Assembly: GCF_019320115.1 (NCBI RefSeq) | Contig: NC_089593.1 | Coordinates: 40,396,489 to 40,460,488 of the forward strand | Direction of reading: 5' to 3' | Source of the DNA: Miscanthus floridulus | Taxonomy: Eukaryota; Streptophyta; Magnoliopsida; Poales; Poaceae | Length of the DNA stretch: 64,000 nt | Shown: in pieces, positions 12,354-26,141 of the stretch | Numbering within the stretch: position 1 is the stretch's first letter | Layout of the letters: every line of letters begins with the position of its first letter | Position numbers and translations under genes: made by a program | The notes under the pieces: model-generated | What the model was told of the DNA's origin: nothing | Database searches by the model: none | Seen by the model: the letters and a program-made list of their open reading frames with translations, nothing else

Positions 12354-15300
12354 CGGATCGAAACGAGATTCCACTTGAGCCTCGTCACCAAGGAGTTCTA
12401 TCGGGTGAGGTCAAAATGATTTCCGAGCCTTGTTTGGAACAAACCGTGCACCTATCTTGCACTAATACTAACACTATCTCCAAACGGACCGAAATAAGAT
12501 TCCACTTAAGCCTAATCACCTAGGAGTTCCATCGAGTGCTTCTAAAATGATTTCCGAGTCTTGTTTGGCACAAACCGTGCACCTATATTGCACTAATACT
12601 AACACTATCTCCAAATGGACCAAAACAAGATTCCACTTGAGCCTCGTCACCTAGGAGTACCATCGGGTGCATGCAAAACAATTTCTGAGCATATGGCACG
12701 TTTGGCACAAACCGTGCACCTATCTTGAACTAATACTAACACTATATCCAAACGGACCGAAACAAGATTCCACTTGAGCCTCGTCAACTAGGAGTACCAT
12801 CGGGTGCGTCCAAAACGATTTCTGAGCCTATGGTACGTTTGGCACAAACCGTGCACCTATCTTGCACTAATACTAACACTATATCCAAACGGACTGAAAT
12901 AAGATTCCACTTGAGCCTCGTCACCTAGGAGTTCTATCGAGTGAGGTCAAAATGATTTCCGAGCCTTGTTTGGAACAAACCGTGCCCCAATCTTGCACTA
13001 ATACTAACACTATCTCCAAATGGACTGAAACAAGATTCCACTTGAGCCTCATCACCTAGGAGTTCCATCGGGTGCTTCCGAAATGATTTCCAAGCCTTGT
13101 TTGGCACAAACCGTGCACCTATCTTTCACTGATACTAACACTATATCCAAACAGACCAAAACGAGATTCCACTTGAGCCTCGTCACCTAGGAGTTCTATC
13201 GTGTGCGGTCAAAATGATTTATGAGCATTGTTTGGAACAAACCGTGCACCTATCTTGCACTAATACTAACACTATCTCCAAATGGACCGAAATAAGATTC
13301 CACTTGAGCCTCATCACCTAGGAGTTCCATCGGGTCCTTCTGAAATGATTTCCGAGCCTTGTTTGGCACAAACCATGCACCTATCTAGCACTGATACTAA
13401 CACTATCTTCAAACAGACCGAAACAAGATTCCACTTGAGCCTCGTCACCTAGGAGTACCATCGAGTGCGTCCAAAATGATTTCTGAGCCCATGGTACGTT
13501 TGGCACGAACCGTGCACCTATCTTGCACTAATACTAACACTATATCTAAACAGACCGAAACGAGATTCCACTTGAGCCTCGTCACCTAGGAGTTCTATCG
13601 AGTGAGGTCAAAATGATTTCCGAGCCCTGTTTGGAACAAACCGTGCACCTATCTTACACTAATACTAACACTATATCCAAATGGACTGAAACAAGATTCC
13701 ACCTGAGCCTCATCACCTAGGAGTTCCATCGGGTGCTTCCGAAGTGATTTTCGAGCCTTGTTTGGCACAAACCGTGCACCTATCTTGCACTAATACTAAC
13801 ACTATATCCAAATAGACCGAAACACGATCCACTCGAGCCTCATCACCTAGGAGTTCTATTGGGTGTGGTCAAAATGATTTCCGAGCCTTGTTTGGAACAA
13901 ACCATGCACCTATCTTGAACCAATGCTAACACTATCTCCAAGCAGACCAAAATAAGATTCCACTTGAGCCTCATCACCTAGGAGTTCCATCGGGTGCTTC
14001 TGAAATGATTTCCGAGCCTTATTTGGCACAAACCGTGCACCAATCTTGCACTGATGCTAACACTATCTCCAAACGGACCGAAACAAGATTCCACTTGAGC
14101 CTCGTCACCTAGGAGTACCATCGAGTGTGTCCAAAACGAGTTCTGAGCCTGTGGTACGTTTGGCATAGACCGTGCACCTATCTTGCACTAATACTAACAC
14201 TATATCCAAACGGACCAAAACGAGATTCCACTTGAGCCTCGTCACTGAGGAGTTCTATCAGGTGCGGTCAAAATGATTTTCGATCCTTGTTTGGAACAAA
14301 CCATGCACCTGTCTTGCACTAATACTAACACTATCTCCAAACGGATCGAAACAAGATTCCACTTGAGCCTCGTCAACTAGGAGTTCCATCGGGTGCTTCC
14401 GAAATGATTTCCAAGACTTGTTTGGCACAAACGGTGCACCTATCTTGCACTGATACTAACACTATCTCCAAACTGACCGAAACAAGATTCCACTTGAGCC
14501 TCATCACCTAGGAGTACCATCGGGTGCGTCCAAAATGATTTCTGATCCTATGGTACGTTTGGCACAAACCGTGCACCTATCTTGCACTAATACAAACACT
14601 ACATCCAAACGGACCGAAACGAGATTCCACTTGAGCCTCGTCACCTAGGAGTTCTATCAGGTGTGGTCAAAATGATTTCCGAGCCTTGTTTGGAACAAAT
14701 CGTGCACCTATCTTGCACTAATACTAACACTATCTCCAAACGGACCAAAATAAGATTCCACTTGAGCCTCATCACCTAGGAGTTCCATTGGGTGCTTCCG
14801 AAATGATTTCCGAGCCTTGTTTGGCACAAACCGTGCACCTATCTTGCACTAATACTAACACTATATCCAAACAGACCGAAACGAGATTCCACTTGAGCCT
14901 CATCACCTAGGAGTTCTATCGGGTGCGGTCTAAATGATTTTCGAGCCTTGTTTGGAACAAACCATGCACCTATCTTGCACCAATACTAACACTATCTCCA
15001 AACGGACCAAAATAAGATTCCACTTGAGCCTCATCACTTAGGAGTTCCATTGGGTGCTTTTGAAATAATTTCTGAGCATTATTTGGCACAAACCGTGCAC
15101 CTATCTTGCATTGATGCTAACACTATCTCCAAACGGACCGAAACAAGATTCCACTTGAGCCTCGTCACCTAGGAGTACCATCGGGTGCGTCCAAAATGAG
15201 TTCTGAGCCTGTGGTACGTTTGGTATAGACCGTGCACCTATCTTGCACTAATACTAACACTATATCAAAACGGACCAAAACGAGATTCCACTTGAGCCTC

Positions 15301-15800
15301 GTCACGTAGGAGTTCTATCGGGTGCGGTCAAAATGATTTCCGATCCTTGTTTGGAACAAACCGTGCACCTGTCTTGCACTAATACTAACACTATCTCCAA
15401 ACGGACCGAAACAAGATTCCACTTGAGCCTCGTCACCTAGGAGTACCATCGGGTGCGTCCAAAATGATTTCTGAGCCCATGGTACGTTTGGCACAAACCG
15501 TGCACCTATCTTGCACTAATACTAACACTATATCCAAACGGACAGAAACAAGATTCCACTTGAGCCTCGTCACCTAGGAGTTCTATCGAGTGAGGTCAAA
15601 ATGATTTCCGAGCCCTGTTTGGAACATACCGTGCACCTATCTTGCACTAATACTAACACTATAACCAAATGGACTAAAACAAGATTCCACTTGAGCCTCA
15701 TCACCTAGGAGTTCCATCGGGTGCTTCCGAAATGATTTCCGAGCCTTGTTTGGCACAAACCGTGCACGTATCTTGCACTAATACTAACACTATATCCAAA
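12354..15800. repeat. HOR1 tandem copy 1 (3447 bp, 26 monomers)
   Basis: Shows 3447-bp periodicity with the following copies; the CGGATCGAAACGAG start recurs at 15801 and 19248. Class order, by collinearity with copy 2, is Sb Sa L L Sb Sa Sb Sa L Sb Sa Sb Sa L Sb Sa L Sb Sa Sb Sa L Sb L Sb Sa. Seven L of 137 bp plus nineteen S of 131 bp, minus one base in the GATCCACTCGAG monomer, gives 3447. It keeps the ancestral states TTCTATCAGG and TTTTCGATCC. Confidence 0.93.
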
Positions 15801-16212
15801 CGGATCGAAACGAGATTCCACTTGAGCCTCGTCACCAAGGAGTTCTATCGGGTGAGGTCAAAATGATTTCCGAGCCTTGTTTGGAACAAACCGTGCACCT
15901 ATCTTGCACTAATACTAACACTATCTCCAAACGGACCAAAATAAGATTCCACTTAAGCCTAATCACCTAGGAGTTCCATCAGGTGCTTCTAAAATGATTT
16001 CTGAGTCTTGTTTGGCACAAACCGTGCACCTATATTGCACTAATACTAACACTATCTCCAAATGGACCAAAACAAGATTCCACTTGAGCCTCGTCACCTA
16101 GGAGTACCATCGGGTGCATGCAAAACAATTTCTGAGCATATGGCACGTTTGGCACAAACCGTGCACCTATCTTGAACTAATACTAACACTATATCCAAAC
16201 GGACCGAAACAA

Positions 16213-16349
16213 GATTCCACTTGAGCCTCGTCAACTAGGAGTACCATCGGGTGCGTCCAAAACGATTTCTGAGCCTATGGTACGTTTGGCACAAACCGTG
16301 CACCTATCTTGCACTAATACTAACACTATATCCAAACGGACTGAAACAA
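16213..16349. repeat. Exemplar L monomer (137 bp)
   Basis: Anchor-to-anchor distance is exactly 137 bp. Diagnostic features in order: GATTCCACTTGAGCC, then AGTACCATCGGGTGCGTCC, then GCCTATGGTACGTTTGGCAC, then the shared CCGTGCACC and CTAATACTAACAC blocks, ending in TATATCCAAACGG. L differs in length from the 131-bp classes by carrying TATGGTACG where they carry TTG. A common L subtype reads GTGCATGCAAAACAATTT instead of GTGCGTCCAAAACGATTT, and the two subtypes sit next to each other here (16076-16212 and 16213-16349). Confidence 0.9.
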
Positions 16350-16480
16350 GATTCCACTTGAGCCTCGTCACCTAGGAGTTCTATCGAGTGAGGTCAAAAT
16401 GATTTCCGAGCCTTGTTTGGAACAAACCGTGCCCCAATCTTGCACTAATACTAACACTATCTCCAAATGGACTGAAACAA
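16350..16480. repeat. Exemplar Sb monomer (131 bp)
   Basis: Anchor-to-anchor distance is 131 bp. Diagnostic features: GAGTTCTATCGAGTGAGGTC (elsewhere GCGGTC), AAAATGATTTCCGAGCC, and TTGTTTGGAACAAACC, with GGAAC where the other two classes have GGCAC. In HOR1 each Sb is followed by an Sa monomer, except one place where it is followed by L. Confidence 0.9.
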
Positions 16481-16611
16481 GATTCCACTTGAGCCTCATC
16501 ACCTAGGAGTTCCATCGGGTGCTTCCGAAATGATTTCCAAGCCTTGTTTGGCACAAACCGTGCACCTATCTTTCACTGATACTAACACTATATCCAAACA
16601 GACCAAAACAA
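16481..16611. repeat. Exemplar Sa monomer (131 bp)
   Basis: Anchor-to-anchor distance is 131 bp. Diagnostic features: GAGTTCCATCGGGTGCTTCC, GAAATGATTTCC, and TTGTTTGGCACAAACC. In HOR1 every Sa directly follows an Sb, so Sb-Sa behaves as a 262-bp dimer. The multi-monomer insertions and deletions seen elsewhere (262, 399, 661 and 798 bp) are sums of these class lengths. Confidence 0.9.
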
Positions 16612-19247
16612 GATTCCACTTGAGCCTCGTCACCTAGGAGTTCTATCGTGTGCGGTCAAAATGATTTATGAGCATTGTTTGGAACAAACCGTGCACCTAT
16701 CTTGCACTAATACTAACACTATCTCCAAATGGACCGAAATAAGATTCCACTTGAGCCTCATCACCTAGGAGTTCCATCGGGTCCTTCTGAAATGATTTCC
16801 GAGCCTTGTTTGGCACAAACCATGCACCTATCTAGCACTGATACTAACACTATCTTCAAACAGACCGAAACAAGATTCCACTTGAGCCTCGTCACCTAGG
16901 AGTACCATCGAGTGCGTCCAAAATGATTTCTGAGCCCATGGTACGTTTGGCACGAACCGTGCACCTATCTTGCACTAATACTAACACTATATCTAAACAG
17001 ACCGAAACGAGATTCCACTTGAGCCTCGTCACCTAGGAGTTCTATCGAGTGAGGTCAAAATGATTTCCGAGCCCTGTTTGGAACAAACCGTGCACCTATC
17101 TTACACTAATACTAACACTATATCCAAATGGACTGAAACAAGATTCCACTTGAGCCTCATCACCTAGGAGTTCCATCGGGTGCTTCCGAAGTGATTTTCG
17201 AGCCTTGTTTGGCACAAACCGTGCACCTATCTTGCACTAATACTAACACTATATCCAAATAGACCGAAACACGATCCACTCGAGCCTCATCACCTAGGAG
17301 TTCTATTGGGTGTGGTCAAAATGATTTCCGAGCCTTGTTTGGAACAAACCATGCACCTATCTTGAACCAATGCTAACACTATCTCCAAGCAGACCAAAAT
17401 AAGATTCCACTTGAGCCTCATCACCTAGGAGTTCCATCGGGTGCTTCTGAAATGATTTCCGAGCCTTATTTGGCACAAACCGTGCACCAATCTTGCACTG
17501 ATGCTAACACTATCTCCAAACGGACCGAAACAAGATTCCACTTGAGCCTCGTCACCTAGGAGTACCATCGAGTGTGTCCAAAACGAGTTCTGAGCCTGTG
17601 GTACGTTTGGCATAGACCGTGCACCTATCTTGCACTAATACTAACACTATATCCAAACGGACCAAAACGAGATTCCACTTGAGCCTCGTCACTGAGGAGT
17701 TCTATCAGGTGCGGTCAAAATGATTTTCGATCCTTGTTTGGAACAAACCATGCACCTGTCTTGCACTAATACTAACACTATCTCCAAACGGATCGAAACA
17801 AGATTCCACTTGAGCCTCGTCAACTAGGAGTTCCATCGGGTGCTTCCGAAATGATTTCCAAGACTTGTTTGGCACAAACGGTGCACCTATCTTGCACTGA
17901 TACTAACACTATCTCCAAACGGACCGAAACAAGATTCCACTTGAGCCTCATCACCTAGGAGTACCATCGGGTGCGTCCAAAATGATTTCTGATCCTATGG
18001 TACGTTTGGCACAAACCGTGCACCTATCTTGCACTAATACAAACACTACATCCAAACGGACCGAAACGAGATTCCACTTGAGCCTCGTCACCTAGGAGTT
18101 CTATCAGGTGTGGTCAAAATGATTTCCGAGCCTTGTTTGGAACAAATCGTGCACCTATCTTGCACTAATACTAACACTATCTCCAAACGGACCAAAATAA
18201 GATTCCACTTGAGCCTCATCACCTAGGAGTTCCATTGGGTGCTTCCGAAATGATTTCCGAGCCTTGTTTGGCACAAACCGTGCACCTATCTTGCACTAAT
18301 ACTAACACTATATCCAAACAGACCGAAACGAGATTCCACTTGAGCCTCATCACCTAGGAGTTCTATCGGGTGCGGTCTAAATGATTTTCGAGCCTTGTTT
18401 GGAACAAACCATGCACCTATCTTGCACCAATACTAACACTATCTCCAAACGGACCAAAATAAGATTCCACTTGAGCCTCATCACTTAGGAGTTCCATTGG
18501 GTGCTTTTGAAATAATTTCTGAGCATTATTTGGCACAAACCGTGCACCTATCTTGCATTGATGCTAACACTATCTCCAAACGGACCGAAACAAGATTCCA
18601 CTTGAGCCTCATCACCTAGGAGTACCATCGGGTGCATCCAAAATGAGTTCTGAGCCTGTGGTACGTTTGGTATAGACCGTGCACCTATCTTGCACTAATA
18701 CTAACACTATATCAAAACGGACCAAAACGAGATTCCACTTGAGCCTCGTCACCTAGGAGTTCTATCGGGTGCGGTCAAAATGATTTCCGATCCTTGTTTG
18801 GAACAAACCGTGCACCTGTCTTGCACTAATACTAACACTATCTCCAAACGGACCGAAACAAGATTCCACTTGAGCCTCGTCACCTAGGAGTACCATCGGG
18901 TGCGTCCAAAATGATTTCTGAGCCCATGGTACGTTTGGCACAAACCGTGCACCTATCTTGCACTAATACTAACACTATATCCAAACGGACAGAAACAAGA
19001 TTCCACTTGAGCCTCGTCACCTAGGAGTTCTATCGAGTGAGGTCAAAATGATTTCCGAGCCCTGTTTGGAACATACCGTGCACCTATCTTGCACTAATAC
19101 TAACACTATAACCAAATGGACTAAAACAAGATTCCACTTGAGCCTCATCACCTAGGAGTTCCATCGGGTGCTTCCGAAATGATTTCCGAGCCTTGTTTGG
19201 CACAAACCGTGCACGTATCTTGCACTAATACTAACACTATATCCAAA

Positions 19248-22200
19248 CGGATCGAAACGAGATTCCACTTGAGCCTCGTCACCAAGGAGTTCTATCGGGT
19301 GAGGTCAAAATGATTTCCGAGCCTTGTTTGGAACAAACCGTGCACCTATCTTGCACTAATACTAACACTATCTCCAAACGGACCGAAATAAGATTCCACT
19401 TAATCCTAATCACCTAGGAGTTCCATCGGGTGCTTCTAAAATGATTTCTGAGTCTTGTTTGGCACAAACCGTGCACCTATATTGCACTAATACTAACACT
19501 ATCTCCAAATGGACCAAAACAAGATTCCACTTGAGCCTCGTCACCTAGGAGTACCATCGGGTGCATGCAAAACAATTTCTGAGCATATGGCACGTTTGGC
19601 ACAAACCGTGCACCTATCTTGAACTAATACTAACACTATATCCAAACGGACCGAAACAAGATTCCACTTGAGCCTCGTCAACTAGGAGTACCATCGGGTG
19701 CGTCCAAAACGATTTCTGAGCCTATGGTACGTTTGGCACAAACCGTGCACCTATCTTGCACTAATACTAACACTATATCCAAACGGACTGAAACAAGATT
19801 CCACTTGAGCCTCGTCACCTAGGAGTTCTATCGAGTGAGGTCAAAATGATTTCCGAGCCTTGTTTGGAACAAACCGTGCCCCAATCTTGCACTAATACTA
19901 ACACTATCTCCAAATGGACTGAAACAAGATTCCACTTGAGCCTCATCACCTAGGAGTTCCATCGGGTGCTTCCGAAATGATTTCCAAGCCTTGTTTGGCA
20001 CAAACCGTGCACCTATCTTTCACTGATACTAACACTATATCCAAACAGACCAAAACGAGATTCCACTTGAGCCTCGTCACCTAGGAGTTCTATCGTGTGC
20101 GGTCAAAATGATTTATGAGCATTGTTTGGAACAAACCGTGCACCTATCTTGCACTAATACTAACACTATCTCCAAATGGACCGAAATAAGATTCCACTTG
20201 AGCCTCATCACCTAGGAGTTCCATCGGGTCCTTCTGAAATGATTTCCGAGCCTTGTTTGGCACAAACCATGCACCTATCTAGCACTGATACTAACACTAT
20301 CTTCAAACAGACCGAAACAAGATTCCACTTGAGCCTCGTCACCTAGGAGTACCATCGAGTGCGTCCAAAATGATTTCTGAGCCCATGGTACGTTTGGCAC
20401 GAACCGTGCACCTATCTTGCACTAATACTAACACTATATCTAAACAGACTGAAACGAGATTCCACTTGAGCCTTGTCACCTAGGAGTTCTATCGAGTGAG
20501 GTCAAAATGATTTCCGAGCCCTGTTTGGAACAAACCGTGCACCTATCTTACACTAATACTAACACTATATCCAAATGGACTGAAACAAGATTCCACCTGA
20601 GCCTCATCACCTAGGAGTTCCATCGGGTGCTTCCGAAGTGATTTTCGAGCCTTGTTTGGCACAAACCGTGCACCTATCTTGCACTAATACTAACACTATA
20701 TCCAAATAGACCGAAACACGATCCACTCGAGCCTCATCACCTAGGAGTTCTATTGGGTGTGGTCAAAATGATTTCCGAGCCTTGTTTGGAACAAACCATG
20801 CACCTATCTTGAACCAATGCTAACACTATCTCCAAGCAGACCAAAATAAGATTCCACTTGAGCCTCATCACCTAGGAGTTCCATCGGGTGCTTCTGAAAT
20901 GATTTCCGAGCCTTATTTGGCACAAACCGTGCACCAATCTTGCACTGATGCTAACACTATCTCCAAACGGACCGAAACAAGATTCCACTTGAGCCTCGTC
21001 ACCTAGGAGTACCATCGAGTGTGTCCAAAACGAGTTCTGAGCCTGTGGTACGTTTGGCATAGACCGTGCACCTATCTTGCACTAATACTAACACTATATC
21101 CAAACGGACCAAAACGAGATTCCACTTGAGCCTCGTCACTGAGGAGTTCTCTCAGGTGCGGTCAAAATGATTTTCTATCCTTGTTTGGAACAAACCATGC
21201 ACCTGTCTTGCACTAATACTAACACTATCTCCAAACGGATCGAAACAAGATTCCACTTGAGCCTCGTCAACTAGGAGTTCCATCGGGTGCTTCCGAAATG
21301 ATTTCCAAGACTTGTTTGGCACAAACGGTGCACCTATCTTGCACTGATACTAACACTATCTCCAAACGGACCGAAACAAGATTCCACTTGAGCCTCATCA
21401 CCTAGGAGTACCATCGGGTGCGTCCAAAATGATTTCTGATCCTATGGTACGTTTGGCACAAACCGTGCACCTATCTTGCACTAATACAAACACTACATCC
21501 AAACGGACCGAAACGAGATTCCACTTGAGCCTCGTCACCTAGGAGTTCTATCAGGTGTGGTCAAAATGATTTCCGAGCCTTGTTTGGAACAAATCGTGCA
21601 CCTATCTTGCACTAATACTAACACTATCTCCAAACGGACCAAAATAAGATTCCACTTGAGCCTCATCACCTAGGAGTTCCATTGGGTGCTTCCGAAATGA
21701 TTTCCGAGCCTTGTTTGGCACAAACCGTGCACCTATCTTGCACTAATACTAACACTATATCCAAACAGACCAAAACGAGATTCCACTTGAGCCTCATCAC
21801 CTAGGAGTTCTATCGGGTGCGGTCTAAATGATTTTCGAGCCTTGTTTGGAACAAACCATGCACCTATCTTGCACCAATACTAACACTATCTCCAAACGGA
21901 CCAAAATAAGATTCCACTTGAGCCTCATCACTTAGGAGTTCCATTGGGTGCTTTTGAAATAATTTCTGAGCATTATTTGGCACAAACCGTGCACCTATCT
22001 TGCATTGATGCTAACACTATCTCCAAACGGACCGAAACAAGATTCCACTTGAGCCTCATCACCTAGGAGTACCATCGGGTGCGTCCAAAATGAGTTCTGA
22101 GCCTGTGGTACGTTTGGTATAGACCGTGCACCTATCTTGCACTAATACTAACACTATATCAAAACGGACCAAAACGAGATTCCACTTGAGCCTCATCACC

Positions 22201-22694
22201 TAGGAGTTCTATCGGGTGCGGTCAAAATGATTTCCGATCCTTGTTTGGAACAAACCGTGCACCTGTCTTGCACTAATACTAACACTATCTCCAAACGGAC
22301 CGAAACAAGATTCCACTTGAGCCTCGTCACCTAGGAGTACCATCGGGTGCGTCCAAAATGATTTCTGAGCCCATGGTACGTTTGGCACAAACCGTGCACC
22401 TATCTTGCACTAATACTAACACTATATCCAAACGGACAGAAACAAGATTCCACTTGAGCCTCGTCACCTAGGAGTTCTATCGAGTGAGGTCAAAATGATT
22501 TCCGAGCCCTGTTTGGAACATACCGTGCACCTATCTTGCACTAATACTAACACTATAACCAAATGGACTAAAACAAGATTCCACTTGAGCCTCATCACCT
22601 AGGAGTTCCATCGGGTGCTTCCGAAATGATTTCCGAGCCTTGTTTGGCACAAACCGTGCACGTATCTTGCACTAATACTAACACTATATCCAAA
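19248..22694. repeat. HOR1 tandem copy 3 (3447 bp)
   Basis: Same monomer order as copy 2. It is the first copy with the derived states TTCTCTCAGG and TTTTCTATCC (about 21148-21180) and with ACAGACTGAAACGAG followed by GAGCCTTGTC (about 20443-20475). It also has a private CTTAATCCTAATC in its second monomer. It still begins CGGATCG. Confidence 0.94.
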
Positions 22695-25600
22695 TGGATC
22701 GAAACGAGATTCCACTTGAGCCTCGTCACCAAGGAGTTCTATCGGGTGAGGTCAAAATGATTTCCGAGCCTTGTTTGGAACAAACCGTGCACCTATCTTG
22801 CACTAATACTAACACTATCTCCAAACGGACCGAAATAACATTCCACTTAAGCCTAATCACCTAGGAGTTCCATCGGGTGCTTCTAAAATGATTTCTGAGT
22901 CTTGTTTGGCACAAACCGTGCACCTATATTGCACTAATACTAACACTATCTCCAAATGGACCAAAACAAGATTCCACTTGAGCCTCGTCACCTAGGAGTA
23001 CCATCGGGTGCATGCAAAACAATTTCTGAGCATATGGCACGTTTGGCACAAACCGTGCACCTATCTTGAACTAATACTAACACTATATCCAAACGGACCG
23101 AAACAAGATTCCACTTGAGCCTCGTCAACTAGGAGTACCATCGGGTGCGTCCAAAACGATTTCTGAGCCTATGGTACGTTTGGCACAAACCGTGCACCTA
23201 TCTTGCACTAATACTAACACTATATCCAAACGGACTGAAACAAGATTCCACTTGAGCCTCGTCACCTAGGAGTTCTATCGAGTGAGGTCAAAATGATTTC
23301 CGAGCCTTGTTTGGAACAAACCGTGCCCCAATCTTGCACTAATACTAACACTATCTCCAAATGGACTGAAACAAGATTCCACTTGAGCCTCATCACCTAG
23401 GAGTTCCATCGGGTGCTTCCGAAATGATTTCCAAGCCTTGTTTGGCACAAACCGTGCACCTATCTTTCACTGATACTAACACTATATCCAAACAGACCAA
23501 AACGAGATTCCACTTGAGCCTCGTCACCTAGGAGTTCTATCGTGTGCGGTCAAAATGATTTATGAGCATTGTTTGGAACAAACCGTGCACCTATCTTGCA
23601 CTAATACTAACACTATCTCCAAATGGACCGAAATAAGATTCCACTTGAGCCTCATCACCTAGGAGTTCCATCGGGTCCTTCTGAAATGATTTCCGAGCCT
23701 TGTTTGGCACAAACCATGCACCTATCTAGCACTGATACTAACACTATCTTCAAACAGACCGAAACAAGATTCCACTTGAGCCTCGTCACCTAGGAGTACC
23801 ATCGAGTGCGTCCAAAATGATTTCTGAGCCCATGGTACGTTTGGCACGAACCGTGCACCTATCTTGCACTAATACTAACACTATATCTAAACAGACTGAA
23901 ACGAGATTCCACTTGAGCCTTGTCACCTAGGAGTTCTATCGAGTGAGGTCAAAATGATTTCCGAGCCCTGTTTGGAACAAACCGTGCACCTATCTTACAC
24001 TAATACTAACACTATATCCAAATGGACTGAAACAAGATTCCACCTGAGCCTCATCACCTAGGAGTTCCATCGGGTGCTTCCGAAGTGATTTTCGAGCCTT
24101 GTTTGGCACAAACCGTGCACCTATCTTGCACTAATACTAACACTATATCCAAATAGACCGAAACACGATCCACTCGAGCCTCATCACCTAGGAGTTCTAT
24201 TGGGTGTGGTCAAAATGATTTCCGAGCCTTGTTTGGAACAAACCATGCACCTATCTTGAACCAATGCTAACACTATCTCCAAGCAGACCAAAATAAGATT
24301 CCACTTGAGCCTCATCACCTAGGAGTTCCATCGGGTGCTTCTGAAATGATTTCCGAGCCTTATTTGGCACAAACCGTGCACCAATCTTGCACTGATGCTA
24401 ACACTATCTCCAAACGGACCGAAACAAGATTCCACTTGAGCCTCGTCACCTAGGAGTACCATCGAGTGTGTCCAAAACGAGTTCTGAGCCTGTGGTACGT
24501 TTGGCATAGACCGTGCACCTATCTTGCACTAATACTAACACTATATCCAAACGGACCAAAACGAGATTCCACTTGAGCCTCGTCACTAAGGAGTTCTCTC
24601 AGGTGCGGTCAAAATGATTTTCTATCCTTGTTTGGAACAAACCATGCACCTGTCTTGCACTAATACTAACACTATCTCCAAACGGATCGAAACAAGATTC
24701 CACTTGAGCCTCGTCAACTAGGAGTTCCATCGGGTGCTTCCGAAATGATTTCCAAGACTTGTTTGGCACAAACGGTGCACCTATCTTGCACTGATACTAA
24801 CACTATCTCCAAACGGACCGAAACAAGATTCCACTTGAGCCTCATCACCTAGGAGTACCATCGGGTGCGTCCAAAATGATTTCTGATCCTATGGTACGTT
24901 TGGCACAAACCGTGCACCTATCTTGCACTAATACAAACACTACATCCAAACGGACCGAAACGAGATTCCACTTGAGCCTCGTCACCTAGGAGTTCTATCA
25001 GGTGTGGTCAAAATGATTTCCGAGCCTTGTTTGGAACAAATCGTGCACCTATCTTGCACTAATACTAACACTATCTCCAAACGGACCAAAATAAGATTCC
25101 ACTTGAGCCTCATCACCTAGGAGTTCCATTGGGTGCTTCCGAAATGATTTCCGAGCCTTGTTTGGCACAAACCGTGCACCTATCTTGCACTAATACTAAC
25201 ACTATATCCAAACAGACCGAAACGAGATTCCACTTGAGCCTCATCACCTAGGAGTTCTATCGGGTGCGGTCTAAATGATTTTCGAGCCTTGTTTGGAACA
25301 AACCATGCACCTATCTTGCACCAATACTAACACTATCTCCAAACGGACCAAAATAAGATTCCACTTGAGCCTCATCACTTAGGAGTTCCATTGGGTGCTT
25401 TTGAAATAATTTCTGAGCATTATTTGGCACAAACCGTGCACCTATCTTGCATTGATGCTAACACTATCTCCAAACGGACCGAAACAAGATTCCACTTGAG
25501 CCTCATCACCTTGGAGTACCATCGGGTGCGTCCAAAATGAGTTCTGAGCCTGTGGTACGTTTGGTATAGACCGTGCACCTATCTTGCACTAATACTAACA

Positions 25601-26141
25601 CTATATCAAAACGGACCAAAACGAGATTCCACTTGAGCCTCGTCACCTAGGAGTTCTATCGGGTGCGGTCAAAATGATTTCCGATCCTTGTTTGGAACAA
25701 ACCGTGCACCTGTCTTGCACTAATACTAACACTATCTCCAAACGGACCGAAACAAGATTCCACTTGAGCCTCGTCACCTAGGAGTACCATCGGGTGCGTC
25801 CAAAATGATTTCTGAGCCCATGGTACGTTTGGCACAAACCGTGCACCTATCTTGCACTAATACTAACACTATATCCAAACGGACAGAAACAAGATTCCAC
25901 TTGAGCCTCGTCACCTAGGAGTTCTATCGAGTGAGGTCAAAATGATTTCCGAGCCCTGTTTGGAACATACCGTGCACCTATCTTGCACTAATACTAACAC
26001 TATAACCAAATGGACTAAAACAAGATTCCACTTGAGCCTCATCACCTAGGAGTTCCATCGGGTGCTTCCGAAATGATTTCCGAGCCTTGTTTGGCACAAA
26101 CCGTGCACGTATCTTGCACTAATACTAACACTATATCCAAA
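22695..26141. repeat. HOR1 tandem copy 4 (3447 bp)
   Basis: Carries the derived states of copy 3 and adds TGGATCG at its start and AATAACATTCCAC (about 22834), which destroys the usual GATTCCAC anchor there. Both additions persist in copies 5 and 6. Confidence 0.94.

Larger units (their letters stand above)
15801..19247. repeat. HOR1 tandem copy 2 (3447 bp)
   Basis: All 26 anchors were measured here: 15814, 15945, 16076, 16213, 16350, 16481, 16612, 16743, 16874, 17011, 17142, 17273, 17403, 17534, 17671, 17802, 17933, 18070, 18201, 18332, 18463, 18594, 18731, 18862, 18999, 19130, then 19261 in the next copy. It still carries the ancestral TTCTATCAGG, TTTTCGATCC and GAGCCTCGTC states that later copies have lost. 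Confidence 0.95.
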
